Assembly (NCBI RefSeq): GCF_000720765.1
Contig: NZ_JODC01000017.1
Coordinates: forward strand, 62,001 to 126,000
Direction: 5' to 3'
DNA from: Streptomyces sp. NRRL S-646
Lineage (GTDB): Bacteria; Actinomycetota; Actinomycetes; Streptomycetales; Streptomycetaceae
DNA length: 64,000 bases
Under the pieces are notes generated by a model. It did no database searches, had not been told where the DNA came from, and saw only the letters and a program-made list of their open reading frames with translations. The stretch's first letter is position 1, and the number at the start of each line of letters is the position of its first letter. The position numbers and the translations under genes were made by a program. This document shows, one piece after another, positions 1-7,137 of this stretch.

Positions 1-705
1 GCGCTGATCAACACTCCCAAGGTGCTCCTCCTGGACGAGCCCCTCGGCGCCCTCGACCTCAAGCTGCGCCGCCAGATGCAGCTGGAGCTCAAGCGCATCC
101 AGACCGAGGTCGGCATCACCTTCATCCACGTCACGCACGACCAGGAGGAGGCCATGACCATGGCCGACACGGTCGCCGTGATGAACGCGGGCCGCGTCGA
201 ACAACTCGGCTCGCCCGCCGACCTCTACGAGAACCCGAACACCACCTTCGTCGCCAACTTCCTCGGTACCTCCAACCTCATCGAGGCCGAGGTCGACACG
301 AAGAACGGCGACGACATCGTCCTCAAGGCGGGCGGCGGCAAGCTGGTGCTGCCCGAGGCGCGGTGTTCCGCCCCGACGACGACCGGCGGCAAGGTCCTGG
401 TCGGCGTCCGCCCCGAGAAGATCTCCCTCACCCATGCCGACGAGGCCGGTGAGATCGCCGAGGGCCGCAACCGCATCACCGGCAGGATCGCCGACTCCTC
501 CTTCATCGGCGTCTCCACGCAGTACGTCATCGACAGCCCCGTCTGCCCCGAGTTCGAGGTCTACGCCCAGAACATCGACCGCGACGCCCGGCTGGTGCCC
601 GGCGCCGAGGTCGTCCTGCACTGGAACCCGGCCCACACCTTCGGTCTCGACGCGGCCCAGGACATCGACGCCGGTGTCGCCGAGGTCGAGGAGGACGCCG
701 CCTGA
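1..705 (+). CDS. potA: Polyamine-type ABC transporter ATP-binding protein (5' end cut by window edge)
   Basis: The frame is open from base 1, so the gene begins left of the window; 234 residues are visible. What remains starts just before the Walker B segment ([12 protein letters not shown]), followed by the H-loop ([13 protein letters not shown]) and a C-terminal TOBE-like domain with [10 protein letters not shown], typical of spermidine/putrescine (PotA) and other CUT/MOI-type ATPases. The Walker A and LSGGQ signature motifs must lie outside the window. Its stop overlaps the start of the next permease gene by one base (TGATG), so the genes are translationally coupled. Polyamine specificity is inferred from the permeases and the downstream PuuB-like oxidase, GABA aminotransferase and aldehyde dehydrogenase. 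The matching periplasmic-type binding protein is not in view and probably lies upstream. Confidence 0.9.
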   Translation, partial: ALINTPKVLLLDEPLGALDLKLRRQMQLELKRIQTEVGITFIHVTHDQEEAMTMADTVAVMNAGRVEQLGSPADLYENPNTTFVANFLGTSNLIEAEVDTKNGDDIVLKAGGGKLVLPEARCSAPTTTGGKVLVGVRPEKISLTHADEAGEIAEGRNRITGRIADSSFIGVSTQYVIDSPVCPEFEVYAQNIDRDARLVPGAEVVLHWNPAHTFGLDAAQDIDAGVAEVEEDAA

Positions 706-1628
706 TGGCCGCCGTCACCGAGGCGCCACCCCTGGCGCCCGCCCCCGAGACCAAGCCCCCGCGCAAGCGGGGCCGCCTGGTGCCGTACTGGCTGCTGCTC
801 CCCGGCATCCTCTGGCTGATCGTCTTCTTCGCGCTGCCGATGATCTACCAGGCCTCCACGTCCGTGCAGACGGGCTCCCTGGAGGAGGGCTACAAGGTCA
901 CCTGGCACTTCGCCACCTACTGGGACGCGCTGTCCGAGTACTGGCCGCAGTTCCTGCGCTCGGTCGCGTACGCGGCCGCGGCCACGGTGCTGTGTCTGGT
1001 GCTGGGCTACCCGCTGGCGTATCTGATCGCCTTCCGCGCGGGCCGCTGGCGGAACCTGATCATGATCCTGGTGATCGCACCCTTCTTCACCAGCTTCCTG
1101 ATCCGCACCCTCGCCTGGAAGACGATCCTCGCGGACAGCGGCCCGGTGGTGAGCACTCTCCACACGCTGCACGTCCTGGACGTCACCAACTGGCTCGGCT
1201 GGACCTCCGGCGACCGCGTCCTGGCCACACCACTCGCCGTGGTCTGCGGACTGACGTACAACTTCCTGCCGTTCATGATCCTGCCGCTCTACACCTCGCT
1301 GGAGCGCATCGACGGGCGTCTCCACGAGGCGGCCGGCGACCTGTATGCCAAGCCCTGGACCACCTTCCGCAAGGTCACCTTCCCGCTGTCGATGCCCGGA
1401 GTGGTCTCCGGCACGCTGCTGACCTTCATCCCGGCGGCCGGCGACTACGTCAACGCCGAACTCCTCGGCTCGACCGACACCCGCATGATCGGAAACGTCA
1501 TCCAGACCCAGTTCCTCAGGATTCTGGACTATCCCACGGCGGCGGCCCTCTCCTTCATCCTCATGGCCGCGATTCTCCTCATGGTCACCATCTACATCCG
1601 CAAGTCCGGGACGGAGGATCTGGTTTAA
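705..1628 (+). CDS. potB: Spermidine/putrescine-type ABC transporter permease (PotB-like)
   Basis: This 307-residue membrane protein has a short Pro/Lys-rich cytoplasmic N-terminus, a first hydrophobic helix (about residues 27-47) and further helices consistent with a six-helix MetI-type permease. The EAA loop that docks on the ATPase is visible around residues 204-230 (EAAGDLYAKPW then FPLSMPGVVSG). It should form the transmembrane channel with the PotC-like protein encoded immediately downstream. The start ATG overlaps the stop of the ATPase gene and its own TAA is directly followed by the next ATG, so this is a tight operon. The PotB assignment rests on family resemblance and order ATPase-permease-permease; the exact substrate cannot be read from sequence. 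Confidence 0.92.
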   Translation: MAAVTEAPPLAPAPETKPPRKRGRLVPYWLLLPGILWLIVFFALPMIYQASTSVQTGSLEEGYKVTWHFATYWDALSEYWPQFLRSVAYAAAATVLCLVLGYPLAYLIAFRAGRWRNLIMILVIAPFFTSFLIRTLAWKTILADSGPVVSTLHTLHVLDVTNWLGWTSGDRVLATPLAVVCGLTYNFLPFMILPLYTSLERIDGRLHEAAGDLYAKPWTTFRKVTFPLSMPGVVSGTLLTFIPAAGDYVNAELLGSTDTRMIGNVIQTQFLRILDYPTAAALSFILMAAILLMVTIYIRKSGTEDLV

Positions 1629-2429
1629 ATGTCCGTCCTCAACTGGCTCAAGCGCCATCTCGTCGTCATTGCCGGACTGCTGACACTCGGATATCTCCTT
1701 CTTCCGAACGTCGTCGTCACGGTGTTCTCCTTCAACAAACCGAAGGGGCGCTTCAACTACCAGTGGCAGCAGTTCTCCACGGACGCATGGAAGGATCCGT
1801 GCGGCGTCGCCGACATGTGCGGATCGCTGTCGATCAGCCTCCAGATCGCCTTCTGGGCGACGATCGGCGCCACCGTTCTCGGCACGATGATCGCCTTCGC
1901 ACTGGTGCGCTACCGGTTCCGTGCGCGGGGCACCGTCAACTCGCTGATCTTCCTGCCGATGGCGATGCCCGAGGTCGTCATGGCGGCCTCGCTGCTCACC
2001 CTGTTCCTCAACCTGGGTGCAAAGCTGGGCTTCTGGACGATCCTCATCGCCCACATCATGTTCTGCCTCAGCTTCGTCGTCGTCGCCGTCAAGGCGCGCG
2101 TCATGTCCATGGACCCGCGCCTGGAGCAGGCCGCACAGGACCTCTACGCCGGCCCTGCACAGACCTTCCTGCGCGTCACGCTGCCCATCGCGGCGCCCGG
2201 AATCGCCGCCGGTGCGCTGCTGTCCTTCGCGCTCTCCTTCGACGATTTCATCATCACCAATTTCAACGCGGGCTCGACCGTCACGTTCCCCATGTTCGTC
2301 TGGGGCTCGGCGCAGCGCGGAACGCCCGTTCAGATCAATGTCATCGGTACGACGATGTTCCTCGTCGCCGTATTGTTGGTCCTTTCTTCGATGCTCATCG
2401 GAAATCGCCGCAACAGGCAAAAGGCGTAA
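1629..2429 (+). CDS. potC: Spermidine/putrescine-type ABC transporter permease (PotC-like)
   Basis: This 266-residue permease starts with ATG immediately after the TAA of the PotB-like gene. An N-terminal hydrophobic segment (LVVIAGLLTLGYLLLPNVVV) begins a multi-helix MetI-like fold, and the EAA motif (EQAAQDLYAGPAQTF then LPIAAPGIAAG) lies at about residues 159-190. The region FALSFDDFIITNFNAG is typical of PotC proteins. It should pair with PotB to import polyamines or a related amine using the PotA-type ATPase. A 38-base gap with a ribosome-binding site leads to the flavin oxidase gene, which is probably in the same transcript. Confidence 0.92.
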   Translation: MSVLNWLKRHLVVIAGLLTLGYLLLPNVVVTVFSFNKPKGRFNYQWQQFSTDAWKDPCGVADMCGSLSISLQIAFWATIGATVLGTMIAFALVRYRFRARGTVNSLIFLPMAMPEVVMAASLLTLFLNLGAKLGFWTILIAHIMFCLSFVVVAVKARVMSMDPRLEQAAQDLYAGPAQTFLRVTLPIAAPGIAAGALLSFALSFDDFIITNFNAGSTVTFPMFVWGSAQRGTPVQINVIGTTMFLVAVLLVLSSMLIGNRRNRQKA

Positions 2430-2467
2430 CCGATCATCCCGTAGAACCCTTGTAGGGAGTTGAAATC

Positions 2468-3886
2468 ATGGCCCCGAGCGCCATGAACCGTTGGACAAAA
2501 TCACTCTCCGACGCGCAGCCGGTCCCGTACTGGCTGGAAGACCCCGGCAAACCCCACCCCGAGCCCGCGCTCACCGGCGCCGAGACCTGCGATCTGCTGG
2601 TCGTCGGCGGCGGCTACAGCGGACTGTGGACCGCGCTCATCGCCAAGGAGCGCGACCCCGCACGGGATGTCGTTCTGCTGGAAGGCCGCGAGGCGGGCTG
2701 GGCCGCCTCGGGCCGCAACGGCGGCTTCTGCGCCGCCTCCCTCACCCACGGCCTGCCCAACGGCCTGACCCGCTGGCCCGACGAGATCCACAAGCTCCAG
2801 GAGTTGGGCGCCCGCAACCTGGACGAGATCGAGAAGGCGGTCGCCCGGCACTCCCTCGACTGCGACTTCGAGCGCACCGGCGAGATCGACGTCGCGACCG
2901 AGACGTACCAGGCGTGGGAACTGCGCGACTGGTACCAGGAGATGGAGCGCGAGGGCCTCGCCGAGGGCGTCGAGTTCCTGGACGCGGAAGCGGTACGGGA
3001 ACAAGTCGACTCACCGACATTCCAGGCCGGCCTCTGGGACCGCCGCGGCGTCGCCATGCTCAACCCGGCGAAGCTCGCCTGGGGCCTCAAGCGTGCCTGC
3101 CTCGCCCTGGGCGTCCGCATCTACGAGCACACCCCCGCCCTCACCCTGAAGCCGTACGGCGCCGGCATGGCCGTACGCACCCCCTACGGATCGGTCCGCG
3201 CCCGCAAGGTCGCGCTCGGCACCAACATCTTCCCGAACCTGATCAAGCGCGTACGGGCCTACACCGTCCCGGTCTACGACTACGCGCTGATGACCGAGCC
3301 GCTCAGCGAGGAGCAGCTGAAGTCGATCGGCTGGAAGAACCGCCAGGGCCTCGGGGACAGCGCCAACCAGTTCCACTACTTCCGGCTGTCCGCCGACAAC
3401 CGCATCCTGTGGGGCGGATACGACGCGATCCACCACTACGGCGGCCGGGTGCGCCGCGAGTACGACGACCGTCCGGAGACGTACGCCAAGCTCGCCGGCC
3501 ACTTCTTCAGCTGCTTCCCGCAGCTGGAGGGCGTCCGCTTCACGCATGCGTGGGGCGGGGCGATCGACACCTGCTCGCGCTTCTCGGCGTTCTTCGGCAC
3601 CGCGCACCACGGCAACGTGGCCTACGCGGCGGGCTACACGGGCCTCGGCGTGGGCGCCACCCGCTTCGGCGCCGAGGTGATGCTCGACCTGCTGGCGGGG
3701 GAGACCACGGAGCGGACGTCGCTGGAGATGGTCCGCAAGAAGCCGCTGCCGTTCCCGCCCGAGCCCTTCGCCTGGACGGGCATCGCGCTCACCAAGTGGT
3801 CGCTGGCCCGCGCGGACGCGCATGGCGGCCGCCGCAACCTCTGGCTGCGCACGATGGACCGAATGGGCCTCGGCTTCGACAGCTGA
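2468..3886 (+). CDS. FAD-dependent oxidoreductase, gamma-glutamylputrescine oxidase-like
   Basis: This 472-residue flavoprotein belongs to the DAO/glycine-oxidase fold. The ADP-binding GxGxxG-type loop is at residues 47-52 (VVGGGYSG) and is followed by LLEGREAGWAASGRNGGF, a segment typical of PuuB/OrdL-type amine oxidases; the C-terminal FAD contact is GYTGLGVGATRFGAE. PuuB enzymes oxidise gamma-glutamylputrescine to an aldehyde with H2O2 release. Placement directly after a polyamine-type importer and near GABA aminotransferase and an aldehyde dehydrogenase supports a role in polyamine catabolism. AGGGAG precedes the ATG by 9 bases. Oxidation of another amine or amino acid is possible, because this family is broad. 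Confidence 0.82.
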   Translation: MAPSAMNRWTKSLSDAQPVPYWLEDPGKPHPEPALTGAETCDLLVVGGGYSGLWTALIAKERDPARDVVLLEGREAGWAASGRNGGFCAASLTHGLPNGLTRWPDEIHKLQELGARNLDEIEKAVARHSLDCDFERTGEIDVATETYQAWELRDWYQEMEREGLAEGVEFLDAEAVREQVDSPTFQAGLWDRRGVAMLNPAKLAWGLKRACLALGVRIYEHTPALTLKPYGAGMAVRTPYGSVRARKVALGTNIFPNLIKRVRAYTVPVYDYALMTEPLSEEQLKSIGWKNRQGLGDSANQFHYFRLSADNRILWGGYDAIHHYGGRVRREYDDRPETYAKLAGHFFSCFPQLEGVRFTHAWGGAIDTCSRFSAFFGTAHHGNVAYAAGYTGLGVGATRFGAEVMLDLLAGETTERTSLEMVRKKPLPFPPEPFAWTGIALTKWSLARADAHGGRRNLWLRTMDRMGLGFDS

Positions 3887-3909
3887 GAGGCGCCCCGATC
3901 CGCGGCGAT

Positions 3910-3925
3910 TGTGATCCAGATCACT
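3910..3925. promoter_or_regulatory. CRP-like palindromic site
   Basis: The sequence TGTGATCCAGATCACT reads as TGTGA-N6-TCACt, nearly identical to the classical CRP half-site arrangement. It differs by one base from the GTG-N6-GNCAC form described for Streptomyces Crp. It lies in the 133-base gap in front of the small gene at 4020, about 95 bases upstream of its start. Function is inferred from the motif only. Confidence 0.4.
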
Positions 3926-3959
3926 CCAAAGGGTCGGGAAAACCCGCGTAATGCCCGCC

Positions 3960-4018
3960 AGGAGACCTCCCTCTCTCCCGTGACGCGACCAGCGTCCAGG
4001 AGAGACAGGAGGTCTCCT
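3960..4018 (+). promoter_or_regulatory. Inverted repeat enclosing the Shine-Dalgarno of the next gene
   Basis: AGGAGACCTCC at 3960-3970 is the perfect reverse complement of GGAGGTCTCCT at 4008-4018. The right arm contains the ribosome-binding site AGGAGG that serves the ATG at 4020, so pairing of the arms (37-base loop) would hide it. This is a direct reading of the sequence; that it controls translation is inference. Confidence 0.5.
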
Positions 4019-4019
4019 C

Positions 4020-4472
4020 ATGGCTGGGGCGAACACGGCGGTCGAGTGGCTGGCGTCCGTTGCTCCGGATCCCGAGGCCTGCCGCTGGGAGTGGGAGCGC
4101 AATCCCCTGGGGATCGCGCTGCTGCCCGCAGGCAAGGCCTGGGACGTACTCATCCTGCCGGGCGAGCTCGGCTATCCCACCCTCGACGTCCTCACCCGCT
4201 TCCTCGACCGGCCCGGCCCGGTGCTGGTCGACTTCGGGGACGCGCGCATGGGCTTCCTGGTGCCGCCGGGCACCGCGGCCCGCTGGCTCGGCACCGGAAT
4301 CCGTACGGCAGGATCCGGTACCTGGATCGTGGTGCCGTACCCCGGACGCTCGACCGGCGGCGTCCGCTGGCTGGTCCCGCCGGACGGCTCGGGCACCCTC
4401 ACGGACCCCGCACTCCTCGAACTGGCGATGCACGAGGCGGCGGCGGGCCTGGCGCGCGAGGAGGACACCTGA
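4020..4472 (+). CDS. Conserved hypothetical protein, possibly primase/polymerase-like
   Basis: The 150-residue product has no signal peptide or membrane helix. It carries segments such as GIALLPAGKAWDVLILPGELGYP and PGPVLVDFGDARMGFLVPPGTA, which resemble the N-terminal part of actinobacterial proteins often labelled bifunctional DNA primase/polymerase-like. I cannot see the catalytic acidic triad of a true Prim-Pol domain, so I leave the function open. The start is fixed by a strong AGGAGG sequence 6 bases before the ATG, itself the right arm of an 11-bp inverted repeat. The gene stands alone between the PuuB-like oxidase and a convergent PAP2 phosphatase gene. Confidence 0.72.
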   Translation: MAGANTAVEWLASVAPDPEACRWEWERNPLGIALLPAGKAWDVLILPGELGYPTLDVLTRFLDRPGPVLVDFGDARMGFLVPPGTAARWLGTGIRTAGSGTWIVVPYPGRSTGGVRWLVPPDGSGTLTDPALLELAMHEAAAGLAREEDT

Positions 4473-4521
4473 CGGGCCACTGATGGCCAGAGGTCTGCAC
4501 AGGCGGGTTTGCCAGGGTGGA

Positions 4522-5376
4522 CTACTCGGACTCACTGCACTCGCGTCGGCCCCCCGTGAGGCCGGCGCGGACCAGGAAGATCCACAGGGACGCGATCAGC
4601 ACCGTGCCCAGACACCAGCTGGCCACGACGTCCAGAGGCCAGTGATAGCCGCGCCGCACCAGCCCGAACCCGACGGCGAGGTTCACGACGGCACAGGCGC
4701 TGAGCAGCGCGCGGCGGGCAGGCACGGAGCGGAGCCAGGGGAGCAGAAGCAGGGTTGCCGAGCCGTAGGCGACGGCGGCCGTCGCGGTGTGGCCGGAGGG
4801 GTAGTAGCCGGTCCCAGGGGGTTCGACGGGGGTGCCCGGGCGGTCGATCAGTTCCTTGAGGGGCACGACGAGGGCCGGGACCAGCGCCATCAGCAGCGCG
4901 GCCGCGAGCGGCGGCAGCCACCAGCGGTACGCCCCGGCCGCATGCGCCCGCCGGGCCACGTACGCCAGGACGACGGCGAGCACGGGCACCGCGACCCCGA
5001 TATTGCCCAGGTCTGCGAGGAGTTCCGAGAAGCGGTCCGGGTGCGCGAGGGCGCTGCTGGCCCACCGGTCCACGCGCAGCAGCAGGCCGCCCGACACGAC
5101 CTGCCAGGTGATCAGCGCGAAGAGGAGGGCGGGAAGCCCGAGAAGGAGAAGAAAGGAGGTCGGCCGCCCCGGAACAGGGGGGGTAGTTCCGAGGCGGCCG
5201 ATCAGATCGGATCGACGCCCACCCCGGGGGGTTTGGGGCGGGCGACTGTCCGATCGGTGAGGAGATCCGGAGCCGGAAGCTCCGTGTGTGTGCGCGAGGG
5301 CACGACCAGGTCGTAGCTGGGGAGGCCACGGCCTGAAATCGCCCACAGTCCCCTGTGAGCGGGGTGTATCTCTCAT
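4522..5376 (-). CDS. PAP2-family membrane phosphatase
   Basis: The protein (284 residues from this ATG) has about five to six transmembrane helices after a Pro/Arg-rich N-terminus and the three phosphatase blocks of the PAP2 superfamily: KELIDRP, PSGHTATA and GYHWPLDV. These supply the histidines and arginines that transfer phosphate, as in undecaprenyl-pyrophosphate or phosphatidic acid phosphatases. The hydrophobic body begins near SFLLLLGLPALLFALITW, so about 70 residues precede it. The start is uncertain: GTG at 5346 has AGGGG just upstream and may be better, while the frame is also open to an ATG at 5526. It lies downstream of gabT on the same strand but shows no obvious functional link to it. 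Confidence 0.8.
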   Translation of the reverse strand: MRDTPRSQGTVGDFRPWPPQLRPGRALAHTHGASGSGSPHRSDSRPPQTPRGGRRSDLIGRLGTTPPVPGRPTSFLLLLGLPALLFALITWQVVSGGLLLRVDRWASSALAHPDRFSELLADLGNIGVAVPVLAVVLAYVARRAHAAGAYRWWLPPLAAALLMALVPALVVPLKELIDRPGTPVEPPGTGYYPSGHTATAAVAYGSATLLLLPWLRSVPARRALLSACAVVNLAVGFGLVRRGYHWPLDVVASWCLGTVLIASLWIFLVRAGLTGGRRECSESE

Positions 5377-5567
5377 CTGGGTAGAACCTACGGCAGGGGG
5401 TGGGCGGAAGACAGACGGAATCGCGTCCCGCCATCCACCTCGCACACGTTCTTCACATGGCCTGACGCCGACCGCCCCGGCCCCGGAATCGCGAGGGATG
5501 CCAGGGCTGGGGCGGGTGGTGCGCATGGGACGCGCATCGTGTGTGTGAGCTGGGGATTCCGCTTGTC

Positions 5568-6902
5568 TCAGATCCGCGCGAAGGCCTGCTCGATGATGTC
5601 GAGGCCCTCGTTCAGGAGGTCCTCGCCGATGACCAGCGGAGGCAGGAAGCGGAGGACGTTGCCGTAGGTGCCACAGGTCAGGACCAGCAGGCCCTCGGCG
5701 TGGCAGGCCTTGGCCAGCGCGGCGGTCGCCTCCGGGTTCGGCTCCTTGGTCGTACGGTCCTTGACCAGCTCGATGGCGATCATCGCACCGCGGCCGCGCA
5801 CGTCACCGATGATGTCGAACTTCTCGGCCATGGCGCCGAGGCGGGCCTTCATGACCGCCTCGATGCTCTTCGCCTTGCCGTTGAGGTCGAGCTCCTTCAT
5901 CGTCTCGATCGAGCCGAGCGCGCCGGCACAGGCGACCGGGTTGCCGCCGTAGGTGCCGCCGAGGCCGCCGGCGTGCGCGGCGTCCATGATCTCGGCGCGG
6001 CCGGTGACGGCGGCGAGCGGCAGACCGCCCGCGATGCCCTTCGCGGTGGTGATCAGGTCGGGCACGATGCCCTCGTCCTCACACGCGAACCACTGACCCG
6101 TACGGCAGAAGCCGGACTGGATCTCGTCGGCTACGAAGACGATGCCGTTGTCGGCGGCGAACTGGCGGATCGCGGGCAGGAAGCCCTTGGCCGGCTCGAT
6201 GAAGCCGCCCTCGCCGAGCACCGGCTCGATGATGATCGCGGCCACGTTGTCCGGGCCGACCTGCTTGCTGATCTGGTCGATGGCCTGCGCGGCGGCCTCG
6301 GGGCCGGCGTTCTCCGGGCCGGTGGGCCAGCGGTAGCCGTAGGCGACCGGGACGCGGTACACCTCGGGCGCGAACGGGCCGAAGCCGTGCTTGTACGGCA
6401 TGTTCTTCGCCGTGAGAGCCATCGTGAGGTTGGTACGGCCGTGGTAGCCGTGGTCGAAGACGACGACCGCCTGGCGCTTGGTGTACGCGCGGGCGATCTT
6501 GACGGCGTTCTCGACGGCCTCGGCGCCGGAGTTGAACAGCGCGGACTTCTTGGCGTGGTCACCCGGGGTGAGCTCGGCGAGGGCCTCGGCGACCTCCACG
6601 TAGCCCTCGTACGGGGTGACCATGAAACAGGTGTGGGTGAAGTCCGCGAGCTGCGCGGACGCCCGGCGTACGACGGCCTCGGCGGAGGCGCCGACGGAGG
6701 TCACCGCGATGCCGGAGCCGAAGTCGATGAGCCGGTTGCCGTCGACGTCCTCGATGATCCCGCCGCCCGCGCGCGCGGTGAACACGGGCAGCACGGAGCC
6801 CACGCCCTGCGCGACCGCGGCGGTACGGCGGGCCTGCAGTTCCTGCGACTTCGGGCCGGGGATGGCGGTGACGATCCGGCGCTCCTGCGGAAGTGCACTC
6901 AT
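5568..6902 (-). CDS. gabT: 4-aminobutyrate aminotransferase
   Basis: This 444-residue class III PLP aminotransferase converts 4-aminobutyrate plus 2-oxoglutarate to succinate semialdehyde plus glutamate. The PLP-binding lysine is Lys288 in LITTAKGIAGGLPL, with the cofactor-contacting Asp259 in VADEIQSGFCRTG and the phosphate-binding NSGAEAVENAVK at 124-135. Length and motifs match bacterial GabT throughout. AGGAG precedes the ATG by about 7 bases. It fits the neighbourhood: polyamine import and oxidation would supply GABA, and the aldehyde dehydrogenase at 11350 could remove the semialdehyde. Other omega-amino acids could also be substrates. Confidence 0.93.
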   Translation of the reverse strand: MSALPQERRIVTAIPGPKSQELQARRTAAVAQGVGSVLPVFTARAGGGIIEDVDGNRLIDFGSGIAVTSVGASAEAVVRRASAQLADFTHTCFMVTPYEGYVEVAEALAELTPGDHAKKSALFNSGAEAVENAVKIARAYTKRQAVVVFDHGYHGRTNLTMALTAKNMPYKHGFGPFAPEVYRVPVAYGYRWPTGPENAGPEAAAQAIDQISKQVGPDNVAAIIIEPVLGEGGFIEPAKGFLPAIRQFAADNGIVFVADEIQSGFCRTGQWFACEDEGIVPDLITTAKGIAGGLPLAAVTGRAEIMDAAHAGGLGGTYGGNPVACAGALGSIETMKELDLNGKAKSIEAVMKARLGAMAEKFDIIGDVRGRGAMIAIELVKDRTTKEPNPEATAALAKACHAEGLLVLTCGTYGNVLRFLPPLVIGEDLLNEGLDIIEQAFARI

Positions 6903-7137
6903 GAGGGGCTCCTGGGGGTGTGCGGCCTTGCGGACTCTTGCCTTCTTTTCTCGCAGGTTAGGACCGGGAGAGGGGGGTGGGCATGCTCCATGTGGGCGCT
7001 GTCGGGGGTTCGGGTTTGTCCGCGGTGGACATGGCGGCCGGTGCGGGGCCCGGCCGCGTAAGCGGTGAACTCCCCGTGCCGGGGCGTTAGATTGACCGCT
7101 GACGGTGGACGGAACGGCTGGTCAGGGAGCGAGGGCG

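Noticed and set aside
434..2455. Long Arg/Pro-rich open frame overlapping the two permease genes
   Set aside because: It is an alternative frame of high-GC coding DNA; the permeases in the true frame have clear family motifs and coupled starts.
5288..5548. 86-codon plus-strand frame upstream of the PAP2 gene
   Set aside because: It has no family motif and overlaps the N-terminal coding part and leader of the PAP2 gene on the other strand.
5541..7061. 506-codon plus-strand open frame opposite gabT
   Set aside because: Its composition is the Val/Gly/Arg/Asp pattern of an antisense frame of a GC-rich gene; gabT on the other strand has all catalytic motifs.
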